This document shows, piece by piece, positions 37,011 through 46,046 of a stretch of 64,000 nt of DNA. The notes under the pieces were generated by a model. That model did no database searches. It was given only the letters and a program-made list of their open reading frames with translations, and was not told the DNA's origin. The number at the start of each line of letters is the position of its first letter. Position 1 is the stretch's first letter. The DNA is from Pricia mediterranea (GTDB lineage: Bacteria; Bacteroidota; Bacteroidia; Flavobacteriales; Flavobacteriaceae), in assembly GCF_032248455.1 (NCBI RefSeq), contig NZ_JAVTTP010000001.1:4004001-4068000 (forward strand), read 5' to 3'. A program made the translations under genes and the position numbers.

Positions 37011-38369
37011 TCAGGCTGCTTTTGCCAGGCGGGCCGAGGCCATGCGCCTGCCGATCTCAAGGGCGTTGGCGGTGTGGATGCCGAAAAATATCCAGAGGAT
37101 CTCCGTAGCCTTGGTGCGGGCCCTTATTCTTTTGAGGCCGTAGTGTTCCTTGTCGTTGCCGAAGCTGCCCTCCAGGCGGGCGGCCCTTTCCTTGGTGATG
37201 GCCGCCGCCAGTTTCTTACGGTGCCCCTCGTGTTTGCCGGCCCTTCCCTTGCGCTTGAAGTCGGTACGGATACCGTTCCCGGTGGCGAACTTCCGATTTT
37301 TGTTGGTCGCGTAGATGGCATCGGCCCCTACGATCTTGACCTTGGTACGGGTCAGGCCCTGCGCGTCCAGGACGGTCTTGCGGAAGCGTATCCCCTCGTG
37401 GAAGGCGTCGAAGGATAGGTGCTCGATAAAGCCGATGCCGCCCACCTGGAACTTGTGCACCTTGGCACCGAACTCCACCGGCTTTTTCTCCTTGCCCCTG
37501 ACGATCGGCCTGACATAGGGCCTGTCAAGGCTGACGATGCGGCCCTCGGGCCGCACGCCGTGGTGGAACAGGGCGTACTGTTGTTCCCGTACCTTCCTGG
37601 CCGCGGCCCTGCGCACGTACTGGTCCACGGTGAACGCCAGGCCGTGCTCCCCTTCCATACGGTCCAGTTCCGCCGAGAACTTTTCGGTCAGCAGGAGCAG
37701 GGCCCTGGTCAGCGCATCCCGCTTCTTCTTGGTCTTCCTCTTCATCTTGCTGTAGGACACGTACCGCTTTTTCCATTTCAGGTACTTGCTGCGCGGCATG
37801 GCGACCTTTTTTTCCCCGCATACCTTTTTGAGCAGCCGGTGCAGCCAGTCGGTACATTCCCAGAGCAGTTTTACATTTGTAGGGTACCGCATGTTGCTCT
37901 CGTAGCAGGTGGCGTCCATCGTGACGGAGCCCTTGTCCCCCATGTGCGGGGACCAGTGTCCGTAGAGGGCCTTCTGCAGGGCGTCGATGTCGAGCTTTCC
38001 CCCCAGTTCCGACCGTATCTCGCTCACGATCTTGAAGTTTTCCAGACGATCGGCACCGATATAGATGCCGCAGAAGAACTGCCAGTCCAGGTTGCCGTTG
38101 AGCCCTTCGACAAGTTTTCTGTCGGAGCAATCCGCATAGTGCTTGAGGAACATCAGGGCGACCTTGCCCCGGGGGGAGAAGATCGCCTTCGGGCCTTTTT
38201 TCGCCTCCTTCACACCGAGGGCCGCCACCATGTCGTCCCAGGGCACCGCCCGGTAGATCTTGCCCAGATCGGATTCCAAAAAACGGTCAAAGAAAACTCC
38301 CAACTGTTCCTGTTGGGAGGAAAATGAAAAAGTGTGCTGGAAATCGCGGATTCTTCGTATCTTGGACAT
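37011..38369 (-). CDS. DDE transposase of the insertion sequence
   Basis: A 452-residue transposase. The N-terminal part has the DUF772-like segment FSPRGKVALMFLKHYADCSD and RKLVEGLNGNLDWQFFCG. Candidate catalytic residues are Asp152 (TMDATCYES), Asp351 (VGADAIYATNKNR) and Glu400 (RLEGSFGNDKEHYGLKRIRA), the last in the usual E-x-R/K-like setting of IS4/IS5-group enzymes. Codon use is strongly G/C-ending, unlike neighbours. No frameshift or stop interrupts the frame. Long overlapping open frames on both strands are side effects of the base composition. Confidence 0.9.
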   Translation of the reverse strand: MSKIRRIRDFQHTFSFSSQQEQLGVFFDRFLESDLGKIYRAVPWDDMVAALGVKEAKKGPKAIFSPRGKVALMFLKHYADCSDRKLVEGLNGNLDWQFFCGIYIGADRLENFKIVSEIRSELGGKLDIDALQKALYGHWSPHMGDKGSVTMDATCYESNMRYPTNVKLLWECTDWLHRLLKKVCGEKKVAMPRSKYLKWKKRYVSYSKMKRKTKKKRDALTRALLLLTEKFSAELDRMEGEHGLAFTVDQYVRRAAARKVREQQYALFHHGVRPEGRIVSLDRPYVRPIVRGKEKKPVEFGAKVHKFQVGGIGFIEHLSFDAFHEGIRFRKTVLDAQGLTRTKVKIVGADAIYATNKNRKFATGNGIRTDFKRKGRAGKHEGHRKKLAAAITKERAARLEGSFGNDKEHYGLKRIRARTKATEILWIFFGIHTANALEIGRRMASARLAKAA

Positions 38370-38372
38370 AAC

Positions 38373-38438
38373 ATCTTAGATAAAAACCCCGTTTTTCGAG
38401 CTAACGACTCATTCTCGGGGTTTTGTTTACTCTAAGAT
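38373..38438. other. Nested hairpin in the 5' leader of the IS transposase gene
   Basis: Outer arms ATCTTAGA / TCTAAGAT (38373-38380 with 38431-38438) and inner arms AAAACCCCG / CGGGGTTTT (38383-38391 with 38416-38424) are both perfect. The structure sits 4 bases before the transposase start codon, inside the element. Confidence 0.75.
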
Positions 38439-38555
38439 ACGGATTATTACGCTGATAATCAATAGGTTATTTAACTTCTGAATGTCCCGATGAATCGTGA
38501 AGAGGGCGGAAGTTTTCTGCCGCACTTTCCAACCTGTACAACATGGGTGACAGTA

Positions 38556-39467
38556 CTATTCCTTTCTTTTTTCTTTCCCGTTTTGTTTCTCGGTAAATAC
38601 GGTAAGATCGTTTTTGGCAAAATCCAATGTGCGAATGGGAAATGGAATATTGAAATCTTTTTCGTCGAAATGCTTTTTGATCAATTTGACCGCCTTGTGC
38701 CGGGCAGCGTGTTCTTGCTTAAAGCCTGTTACATCGGTCCAAAACCGGACCATAAAGTTGATCGAGCTATCGCCGAACTCGGTAAAGAAAAATTCCACGT
38801 GCTCCCCGCTTTTCTGTTCGAAGTTCTCGCTAATAATTTTTACGGTAAGGTCTTCCACCGCTTGAAGGTCGCTCTCGTAACCCACTCCGCATTTTACGGT
38901 TACACGCCCCCTGTCGGTAAGGGAGTAATTCGTAAACGCCCCATCGACAAACTTGGAGTTGGGTATCACGGTAATATAGTTCTCAGGAGTCTTTATAACG
39001 ATGTTACGGAGGGTGATTTCTTGGACGACCCCCGAGGCATCACCGTTTTTTATGGAATCGTGAATCTTGATATTGGGCATGAACGAGAGCAGGAACCCTC
39101 CGACCGTGTTGCTCAAGGTTCCTTGTAGCGCCAGACCGATTGCCAGACCGATAACTCCGGCACCGGCCAAAACACTGGTCAGTAATTTGTTGAGGTCGAG
39201 AACGCTCAGAGCGACGAAGAAACCTATAAGAAGTACGGTCACGAACACCGTTTTGGCGATGATCTGTTGTATGGATACCTGCGCTATACGCGTTAATAGG
39301 GTATGTCTGAAAAGGTTACGTAACCCACGTGCGATGAAGTAGAAAATGACCATTACCAAGATGGCCAACACAATGTTCGGAAGTTTCAGGATAATGGCAT
39401 CGAGCCATCCATCCATCTTGTCCCAAAGTTTGCTTATCGCATCCTGTATCGAAAATTTGTCTTCCAT
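38556..39467 (-). CDS. MscS family mechanosensitive channel
   Basis: A 303-residue small-conductance channel. Three membrane helices lie at about 25-48, 70-92 and 98-120. The pore helix is Gly/Ala rich (SVLAGAGVIGLAIGLALQGTL, split as SVLAGAGVIGLAIG and LALQGTL), followed by the MscS beta domain (IHDSIKNGDASGVVQEITLR, VIPNSKF) and a cytoplasmic alpha-beta cage. It opens under membrane tension to release solutes during osmotic downshock. It is convergent with the DUF4252 gene, with the insertion sequence between them. Confidence 0.92.
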   Translation of the reverse strand: MEDKFSIQDAISKLWDKMDGWLDAIILKLPNIVLAILVMVIFYFIARGLRNLFRHTLLTRIAQVSIQQIIAKTVFVTVLLIGFFVALSVLDLNKLLTSVLAGAGVIGLAIGLALQGTLSNTVGGFLLSFMPNIKIHDSIKNGDASGVVQEITLRNIVIKTPENYITVIPNSKFVDGAFTNYSLTDRGRVTVKCGVGYESDLQAVEDLTVKIISENFEQKSGEHVEFFFTEFGDSSINFMVRFWTDVTGFKQEHAARHKAVKLIKKHFDEKDFNIPFPIRTLDFAKNDLTVFTEKQNGKEKRKE

Positions 39468-39573
39468 GTTCGGTGGTGTTTATTATACTGTTACGGGTTA
39501 ATTATCATTTGAAATCCGCTCAAAATACAAATAATCTGTTATTTGTTATGGTGTTATCTGCGAAAATCCTAAT

Positions 39574-40917
39574 TCAAACGCCAGTGTAATTTTGAGGGGT
39601 AATCGCCTTTAGCTCTGTTTTCACGTCATCGGAAATGACCAAGGTGTCTATAAAATCCGAAATGGATCGTCGATTTATTACGGCGTTGGTGCGCGTAAGG
39701 CCTTTCAGGGCCTCGTAAGGATTTGGATAGCCCTCGCGTCTCAATATGGTTTGTATGGCCTCCGCCGCGACGGCCCAGTTATCCTCAAGGTCCTTTTCCA
39801 GTTTGGGCCGATTAAGTAAAAGCTTGTTCAATCCATTTACGGTCGCCTGGAATGCGATCAGGGTATGGGCAAATGGTACTCCAATATTACGTAGTACCGT
39901 GCTATCCGTGAGGTCACGCTGCAATCGGGATATGGGTAGTTTGGCAGACAGATGCTCAAAAAGTGCATTGGCGATTCCGAGGTTTCCCTCGGAATTTTCG
40001 AAATCGATAGGATTTACCTTGTGCGGCATGGCCGATGAACCGACCTCACCTTTTTTAATTTTTTGCTTAAAATAGTCCATGGATACGTAGGTCCAAAAAT
40101 CCCGATCTAGATCTAATACGATGGTATTGATTCGTTTCAGTGTATCGAACAGGGCGGCCAGATGGTCGTAGTGCTCGATTTGCGTGGTCGGGAAAGAATG
40201 GTGCAATCCCAGTTTTTCCTGTACGAATCTTTTGCCGAATGCCTTCCAGTCGATATCGGGGTACGCCACTTTATGGGCGTTAAAGTTTCCCGTGGCACCG
40301 CCGAACTTGGCCGCGGACGGGATATCGTTCAAGAGATCGAACTGTTCTTTTACTCGTGCAACGAATACGGCGACCTCTTTGCCCAAACGGGTAGGGGAGG
40401 CGGGCTGCCCGTGGGTGCGGGCCAACATGGGGATAGCTGCCCACTCCGATGCCAAATGCTCCAGTTTCTCGACCAGCTCGCGATATTGTGGAACATAGAC
40501 TTTGTTCATGGCCTCTTTTACCGAAAGGGGTACCGCGGTGTTATTGATATCTTGCGATGTCAGTCCGAAATGGATGAATTCCTTAAAATCTTGAATCCCT
40601 AACCGATCAAAAGCATTTTTGATGAAGTATTCCACCGCTTTGACATCGTGGTTGGTAGTCTTTTCGATATCCTTGATCTCAAGGGCGTTGTCGGTGCTGA
40701 AGTCCCGATAAATGCTTCTCAGTGCCTCAAAACGAGACGTGTCAAATTGGGCAAGTTGCGGTAGGGGAATCTCGCAAAGCGCAATAAAATACTCGATTTC
40801 TACCTGTACTCGATACCTGATCAACGCTTCTTCGGAAAAAAAAGGGGCCAGATTTTCCGTTTTGTTTCGATAGCGCCCATCGACGGGCGAAATGGCGTTC
40901 AAGGGGTACAGGGACAT
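39574..40917 (-). CDS. purB: Adenylosuccinate lyase
   Basis: Removes fumarate from SAICAR and from adenylosuccinate in purine synthesis. This 447-residue member of the fumarase/aspartase superfamily has the signature GSSAMPHKVNPIDFEN, containing the mobile catalytic-serine loop, plus TSQDINNTA and RTHGQPASPT with the catalytic His. The start ATG follows a TATCTTTG box on the minus strand (40953-40960), a likely -7 element. A gene for a HEAT/ARM-like protein is 144 bp upstream on the same strand. Confidence 0.95.
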   Translation of the reverse strand: MSLYPLNAISPVDGRYRNKTENLAPFFSEEALIRYRVQVEIEYFIALCEIPLPQLAQFDTSRFEALRSIYRDFSTDNALEIKDIEKTTNHDVKAVEYFIKNAFDRLGIQDFKEFIHFGLTSQDINNTAVPLSVKEAMNKVYVPQYRELVEKLEHLASEWAAIPMLARTHGQPASPTRLGKEVAVFVARVKEQFDLLNDIPSAAKFGGATGNFNAHKVAYPDIDWKAFGKRFVQEKLGLHHSFPTTQIEHYDHLAALFDTLKRINTIVLDLDRDFWTYVSMDYFKQKIKKGEVGSSAMPHKVNPIDFENSEGNLGIANALFEHLSAKLPISRLQRDLTDSTVLRNIGVPFAHTLIAFQATVNGLNKLLLNRPKLEKDLEDNWAVAAEAIQTILRREGYPNPYEALKGLTRTNAVINRRSISDFIDTLVISDDVKTELKAITPQNYTGV

Positions 40918-40952
40918 AGGTTTGTGATTTTAGATTGATTTTTTGGAAAGGA

Positions 40953-40960
40953 CAAAGATA
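40953..40960 (-). promoter_or_regulatory. Candidate -7 box for purB
   Basis: On the minus strand this reads TATCTTTG, matching TAnnTTTG, 36 bp before the purB start. No clear TTG at the ideal distance, so support is limited to the -7 box. Confidence 0.4.
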
Positions 40961-41061
40961 CTTGTTTGAAAAAAGTTAACGGGCGTATGGGCTTATAAGT
41001 TTAGAGGGATATGAGGACCTTCTTCTGAGGGGACGGTCCGATCTGGTCAACCCTTCCCTCG

Positions 41062-41640
41062 CTAGGAAGCGGTTGTACTGCGATCAATCTTTGCCAAGGT
41101 CATTCTGGCCCTGGCCTGAAAAGCAGGACTGCCGGCGGCATAATTTTGTTCGAGTACCATTTTCAGCTCGGGACGGATCCAATCGAATTTTCTTCCCAAC
41201 AGCAGTAACGAGGTCATCGAATAGGCTTGGGGCGCCACCTTGTGTTCGCCGATGAGCCAGTCGAAACAGGCGGACACGATCTGTTCCAGATGCAGGTCGG
41301 TCATCGTCCTTCGGGTCTCGTTCTGCGGTTCGGAAAAATAGGATTCCATCAATAGCTCGCAAATTTTCGCCACAGGCCGAACGGAAGAGTCCAAATATAC
41401 CCGCTCCAGATTTTTCGTGAACCCATCCAAATACGGATAGAGATAGGACAGATTCCTTTTGACCGTGAATTCCATAACCCAACAGGCACGGCTCGATACG
41501 GGATCGTCGACCCTGAAGGCTATCTCCATTAAGGGCGCCATCAACGTAGGATTGTCAAGTATCAAGGCCGACATCTCCGCCCGTCTTTCACGGGAATGGT
41601 TTACATAATCCAATTTTCGATAAAGTTCCTGTAGGGTCAC
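41062..41640 (-). CDS. HEAT/ARM-like helical protein, partner of purB
   Basis: 192 residues, all helical, with repeat-like segments (MEIAFRVDDPVSSRACWVME, LRKLDYVNH-type start, LLLLGRKFDWIRPELKMVLE) that suggest HEAT/ARM helices. It starts at a GTG whose four bases GTGA overlap the sirtuin stop, so the two are translationally coupled. I recall proteins of this form being named 'adenylosuccinate lyase' in databases, probably by neighbourhood. It has none of the lyase signatures, so that name should not be used. Function unknown. Confidence 0.75.
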   Translation of the reverse strand: MTLQELYRKLDYVNHSRERRAEMSALILDNPTLMAPLMEIAFRVDDPVSSRACWVMEFTVKRNLSYLYPYLDGFTKNLERVYLDSSVRPVAKICELLMESYFSEPQNETRRTMTDLHLEQIVSACFDWLIGEHKVAPQAYSMTSLLLLGRKFDWIRPELKMVLEQNYAAGSPAFQARARMTLAKIDRSTTAS

Positions 41641-42353
41641 GACGCTGCGGCTATTAAGTCCGAAACCAAAGGGGGTACGCCTTTGGCAGCCGTCTCGGGA
41701 ATGATGCTCAAGTTGTCGAGATCATGTTCTGAAACATTCGGATCGGGGTCGATAAAATATATGGGAACGCCTTCATTTGCGTAATGTACCAGACTCGCAG
41801 CAGGATATACCTGCATCGAAGTGCCGATAATGATAAGGATATCCGCAGATCGGGTCTCCGAGGCCGCTTTTTCCAGTTGGGGCACGGCTTCGCCGAACCA
41901 TACGATGTGCGGTCGCAACTGATGTCCTTGTTCGCAAAGGTCCCCAACGACTATATCGCCTTCACAGTCCCATATCACGAACTCGTTCCCCGAACTTCGC
42001 ATTTTTAGAAGTTCTCCGTGAAGGTGAACGACATGGGTGCTTCCGGCACGTTCGTGCAGATCGTCTACGTTTTGGGTAATGATGCTCACCTCGTAATACG
42101 CTTCAAGTTCCGCTAGGGCGAGGTGCGCGGGATTGGGAGAAACCTCCTTCAACCGTTTTCGTCTTTGGTTGTAGAAATCGAGGACCAAACTCGGATTGTT
42201 GGCGAACCCCTGGGGTGAGGCGACTTCCATCACGTCGTGACCTTCCCATAGTCCGTCGGCATCCCTAAAGGTGCTGATTCCGCTGTCCGCACTTACCCCT
42301 GCACCGGTCAGTACGGTAATTTTTTTCGTTTCTGATGTATTCTTTTTTCCCAT
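41637..42353 (-). CDS. cobB: Sir2-type NAD-dependent protein deacylase
   Basis: 238 residues from the ATG at 42353. The open frame runs 127 codons further upstream, but MGKKNTSETKKITVLTGAGV is the proper sirtuin start and the upstream part overlaps the divergent trmH gene. Motifs are TGAGVSADSGISTFR (NAD), TQNVDDLHERAGS and the catalytic His in HLHGEL. It removes acyl groups from lysines using NAD. Only two of the four usual zinc-binding cysteines are present (WDCEG, GDLCEQ), so the zinc site appears degenerate. The stop overlaps the next gene by 4 bp. Confidence 0.9.
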   Translation of the reverse strand: MGKKNTSETKKITVLTGAGVSADSGISTFRDADGLWEGHDVMEVASPQGFANNPSLVLDFYNQRRKRLKEVSPNPAHLALAELEAYYEVSIITQNVDDLHERAGSTHVVHLHGELLKMRSSGNEFVIWDCEGDIVVGDLCEQGHQLRPHIVWFGEAVPQLEKAASETRSADILIIIGTSMQVYPAASLVHYANEGVPIYFIDPDPNVSEHDLDNLSIIPETAAKGVPPLVSDLIAAAS

Positions 42354-42461
42354 AAACCGTAAAAATAGCCAAAGTTCCATTGATTTAGAAACAGTCTCCT
42401 GACCAACTCTCCCTGCCGGTGTACAAGCGTAAAATATTGATTTTCTTGTTATCTTCGAGCA

Positions 42462-43121
42462 ATGAAAGACGCCCATCTCCTGGAGTATTTGGAAAGATTT
42501 ATATCCGAAGAACGAAAACAACGATTCTTGTCCATTCTGAATCAACGGACCAAATACCTCACCATCGCCATAGAAGACGTGTACCAATTGCACAATGCCA
42601 GCGCAATCATACGCAGTTGCGAAAGTTTCGGGCTTCAAGAGGTTCACGTCATAGAGGATCGGTTCGGTAAGCGACTGGACAAGCATATTGCCATGGGAGC
42701 CCAACGGTGGGTCGATGTGAAACGCTACGGGCAAACATCGGATTGCCTATCCCAACTTAAAAGCGAAGGCTACCGAATAGTAGCGACCACACCCCATGCG
42801 AAGTCCCGTTTGTTGGACGATTTTGAAATTGATGGCAAAACGGCCCTATTCTTTGGCACCGAGAAAGAGGGACTGAGCGAAGAGGTGATTGCCGGCAGTG
42901 ATGGGTTCCTGAAGATTCCAATGGTCGGCTTTACCGAAAGCCTGAACGTTTCGGTCTCCGCTGCCATTGTTCTGCAAACCCTGACCCAACAATTGCGAAA
43001 ATCAGATCTGCCATGGCATTTGACGGAAACCGAAAAATTGGAAAAGCGTTTGGATTGGACCCAAAAATCGATCAAAAGCATTGAGGCGATTTTGGAACGC
43101 TATCATCGATCGTCAAAGTAA
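42462..43121 (+). CDS. trmH: TrmH family RNA 2'-O-methyltransferase
   Basis: A 219-residue SPOUT methyltransferase. It has the three knot motifs: NASAIIRSCESFGLQEVHVI (motif 1), ALFFGTEKEGLSEE (motif 2) and IPMVGFTESLNVSVSAAI (motif 3) with the family Asn and Ser residues. Length and motif spacing match tRNA (guanosine-18) 2'-O-methyltransferase. A close rRNA methyltransferase cannot be excluded. It is divergent from the sirtuin gene, 108 bp apart. Confidence 0.88.
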   Translation: MKDAHLLEYLERFISEERKQRFLSILNQRTKYLTIAIEDVYQLHNASAIIRSCESFGLQEVHVIEDRFGKRLDKHIAMGAQRWVDVKRYGQTSDCLSQLKSEGYRIVATTPHAKSRLLDDFEIDGKTALFFGTEKEGLSEEVIAGSDGFLKIPMVGFTESLNVSVSAAIVLQTLTQQLRKSDLPWHLTETEKLEKRLDWTQKSIKSIEAILERYHRSSK

Positions 43122-43187
43122 AAAAGGCCAAGATAATCCTACTCGTACGCCGCCCATGTGTTAAATGAGTGAAAGAATAGGACTCGG

Positions 43188-44027
43188 TCACACGTAGAAG
43201 ATGACGGCCTCTGCCCTGGATCCGAAACGAAAGGGTATGCCTCGAGTGCCTATCCCTTTTGAAACATACATCCGGCTCGTTTCGTTCTCATACCAGCCCT
43301 TCACATAGTCGCCACTGCCATTGGGGGTAATAATAACTTTTCCGAAAAATGTAATCTGTCCGCCATGGGTATGACCCGATAAGACCAATTTGACCTTCTG
43401 ATCGAGCTTACGGTTGATCGCATCAATTTCGTTGCGATAAACGGGACAGTGATTGAGTACAATAGTGTCCAAAGAACTGTCCACACCGCGTGATGCTTTC
43501 GAAAAATCCGGATTACCATAAAGATAATCGTCCACCCCGACCAAGTTCACCGTGCGTTCCCCCACTTGTAAAGGATGATTTTGGTTGATCAAGAACGTAC
43601 CGTTATGCTTTTCATAGGTGTTTTTTAAGATAGTCAAGTCGACCCGGCCCGAATAATCTACGTTGCCCATGATGGCAAATTTTGGAATGTCGTGATCGAT
43701 CATGGCCAGGAAGTCGTCCAACGGGGCAATCCCGTGCTTATTGTTTAGCGAATCCCCCGTCACCAACAGCGCATCGGGCCGTTCGGAGTTAATTCTTTCC
43801 GCAAGGGACCTATGAAAGGCCTTGACTGAATTAATGTGAAGATCCGATAGTTGTATCAGCTTGATTTTATCGGCGGACCCCTCGGAGATATCGAATTCCT
43901 TCCAATCTATGATGTATCGTTCGAACCAAAAAGAATCTAGAAACAGTAATCCCGCTATTCCGAGAAACAATTTCATAAGAAAGTTTCTTCTGCCCATTTT
44001 CGGTTTTTTGAGAGTGGATTCATTCAT
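43188..44027 (-). CDS. Metallophosphoesterase, YkuE-like, with Tat-type signal
   Basis: A 279-residue calcineurin-like phosphoesterase. All metal motifs are present: SDLHINS, VTGDSL, MGNVDYSG (the canonical GNHD reads GNVD here), LNHCPVY and SGHTHGGQ. The N-terminus has twin arginines before a hydrophobic stretch (MGRRNFLMKLFLGIAGLLFL), a Tat-like signal or anchor. B. subtilis YkuE, the best-known relative, is a Tat substrate. It therefore likely acts outside the cytoplasm. The physiological substrate is unknown. Confidence 0.85.
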   Translation of the reverse strand: MNESTLKKPKMGRRNFLMKLFLGIAGLLFLDSFWFERYIIDWKEFDISEGSADKIKLIQLSDLHINSVKAFHRSLAERINSERPDALLVTGDSLNNKHGIAPLDDFLAMIDHDIPKFAIMGNVDYSGRVDLTILKNTYEKHNGTFLINQNHPLQVGERTVNLVGVDDYLYGNPDFSKASRGVDSSLDTIVLNHCPVYRNEIDAINRKLDQKVKLVLSGHTHGGQITFFGKVIITPNGSGDYVKGWYENETSRMYVSKGIGTRGIPFRFGSRAEAVIFYV

Positions 44028-44148
44028 AATCGCTAGAACGGATTGAAGCGGCCAACCGCGTAGGAGTCAAAAGCTATACCATATGGAGGTCGGAATTCTT
44101 AAAAATAATAGAAAGTTGAGGTCGCCCACAGAAAGGGAAGACTCGTTT

Positions 44149-45858
44149 TCATTCGGCCACTTCTAAAAGCGCAATATTATAGGGATTGTCGAGAAGTACT
44201 TTGCCTTCGGCCACCGTGACCTCAGTGTCGGAATAGGCATCGTAAAGGGCAGTACCGTCCCCGAAGAAGCCTTTGACCCGGAGTGATTTTTTTCCTTCGG
44301 GCAAATCGAGCCCTATCACCACTTTGTCCTTAAAATCGCCGTCTAAATAGGTTCTGCTGAAGACATAGGGACTTTTAGTGAGCCTTTGTTGTTTGCCGGC
44401 ACCGACTGCCAAATGGTCGTGCCTGAACTTGCCCAGTTTGCGCCAATGTTCCAAAACTCTTTTAGTTCGGGGCAGGTTTTCCAGCTCGTCCCAGTTCATG
44501 AAAGACCGCAGCGTGGCATCACCCATGACCGGATTGTCGTCCGTGCCCGCTATGGTCAGGCTTCTGGCAGTTTCGTCTCCGTAGTAAATCTGCGAGGCGC
44601 CCGGGGTCAGCAACAAAATATTGGCTGCCTTGATCGGGTCATTGCGCTCTTTGTCGAAGGGATCGCCGTCATCATGGGAGGTCAGATAGTTCAATACACT
44701 TTTACCCTTTAAGCTGTTATGGAGAATGTCGTTATACTTTTCGAAAATAGTTTCATAATCCTGTTGGGCATCCTTTTTCAACTCAAAATTGATCAGACTT
44801 TTAAAGCCGTGGTCGAAATAGTCCACTTTCTTATCCCCGAAATCATAATTCCTTCCGCCTGAAATTCCGTACCCGTACACTTCACCTACCATAAAGAAGG
44901 GCAGGTCGTCCAATACTTCTTCGGGATGTTTTTTTTTCCATTTCTCAAAGGCGTAAGATGCCTCTTTATACAGTTCCGACCACGTGTTTTCGTTGACGTG
45001 CTTTGCCGTATCGACCCTGAACCCGTCAACGCCGAGGCTGTTCACATAATCCGACAACCATTTAATGATGTAGAATCGGGGCGCCCTGGGATAGCCGGTG
45101 CGTTCAAAAAACAGCTGCAGCTCGTCAAGTTCTTGGCTTAGGCGCCCCTCTTTTTTCCACTTGGCCAAAAGTGCATCGGGCAGTTCGATGGGTCGGTCCG
45201 ATTCCGTGTGGATGTCGGGAAGGTTGTCGACCAAGGTACATTCGGTGGTACTTTGATAATCGGTGTAGGTACAGGAGGGATTTGTACGGACCCATTCATC
45301 GGGCCAAACCGGATCTCGTTGGGTCACGGGGCCGGTGTGGTTTACTACGATATCCATCAGAATTCGGATGCCGTACCTGTGGGCGGTCTTTACCAGGTTC
45401 TCTAAATCGTTTTTCGTGCCGAAATTTGGGTCCAAGGCCGTCCAATCCTTTGTCCAATAGCCGTGGTAGCCATACGTGTTGCCGGTCGTCTCGTCCGTGC
45501 TACCGTGAATCTGTTCCATAACGGGGGAGAACCAAATGGCGTTCACTCCCAATTCGGTGAAATAGCCTTCCTTGATCTTATTTGTAATGCCAACGATGTC
45601 ACCGCCCATGAAGCCCCTTAACGGCCCGGTTGGATCTGTGCGCTCGAAGTTGACGTCGTTCAAGGTGTCCCCATTATGGAAGCGATCGGTAAGTAAAAAA
45701 TAGACGTTCGCGCCTTCCCAGGCAAAAGGTGCCATTTTGGTCGGTTCGGGTACAGTCTTTTCCATAGGGGCCTTAGGGTTTTCAACAGCGTCCGACCTGC
45801 TTTGCTTACAGGATGCGAAAGCGAGGAGAAGTACCAAGGTCGGGAGCATTTCTTTCAT
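44149..45858 (-). CDS. GH13 alpha-amylase family lipoprotein
   Basis: A 569-residue glycoside hydrolase. The lipobox is AFASC (Cys17). The TIM-barrel motifs are MDIVVNHTG, the nucleophile Asp283 in GFRVDTAKH, the acid Glu326 in VGEVYGYG, and SHDDGD with His395-Asp396. A C-terminal beta domain (GLDLPEGKKSLRV) completes it. It should cleave alpha-1,4-glucans outside the cytoplasm. No SusC/SusD pair is adjacent, so it is not part of a visible polysaccharide utilisation locus. Confidence 0.92.
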   Translation of the reverse strand: MKEMLPTLVLLLAFASCKQSRSDAVENPKAPMEKTVPEPTKMAPFAWEGANVYFLLTDRFHNGDTLNDVNFERTDPTGPLRGFMGGDIVGITNKIKEGYFTELGVNAIWFSPVMEQIHGSTDETTGNTYGYHGYWTKDWTALDPNFGTKNDLENLVKTAHRYGIRILMDIVVNHTGPVTQRDPVWPDEWVRTNPSCTYTDYQSTTECTLVDNLPDIHTESDRPIELPDALLAKWKKEGRLSQELDELQLFFERTGYPRAPRFYIIKWLSDYVNSLGVDGFRVDTAKHVNENTWSELYKEASYAFEKWKKKHPEEVLDDLPFFMVGEVYGYGISGGRNYDFGDKKVDYFDHGFKSLINFELKKDAQQDYETIFEKYNDILHNSLKGKSVLNYLTSHDDGDPFDKERNDPIKAANILLLTPGASQIYYGDETARSLTIAGTDDNPVMGDATLRSFMNWDELENLPRTKRVLEHWRKLGKFRHDHLAVGAGKQQRLTKSPYVFSRTYLDGDFKDKVVIGLDLPEGKKSLRVKGFFGDGTALYDAYSDTEVTVAEGKVLLDNPYNIALLEVAE

Positions 45859-46046
45859 ATGCTAAAACTATAAAATGCCAATGGAATCGGAAAATATTAT
45901 TTTGCTCTCATTGTCAGTTCGAGAAATGACCCAAGCGGGGAGTTTGGTAGTGGCTATTCGAGTGCTCCCCTTTGATGGATAAATGAAAAGTCCTCGCTTA
46001 ATAGTAGAAACGAAAAAGACTGTACAAATTTAAACTTTGATATTAA

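Larger units (their letters stand above)
36822..38488 (-). mobile_element. Insertion sequence, 1667 bp, IS5/IS1182-like
   Basis: The ends are imperfect terminal inverted repeats: GGGATATTCAGGAGTAA at 36822 and GGGACATTCAGAAGTTA reading inward from 38488 (14 of 17 match). GATGAA occurs directly outside both ends (36816-36821 and 38489-38494), a 6-bp target duplication. One transposase gene fills the element. It is clearly GC-richer than its surroundings. It landed between two convergent genes and breaks neither. Intact ends and gene point to a recent, possibly still active, insertion. The family placement is tentative. Confidence 0.9.

Noticed and set aside
37419-38327. A 302-codon open frame antisense to the transposase
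   Set aside because: Explained by the high GC content of the insertion sequence; the minus-strand transposase has the DDE motifs.
42354-42734. N-terminal extension of the sirtuin (127 codons)
   Set aside because: It overlaps the start of divergent trmH, is not sirtuin-like, and a clean family start exists at 42353.
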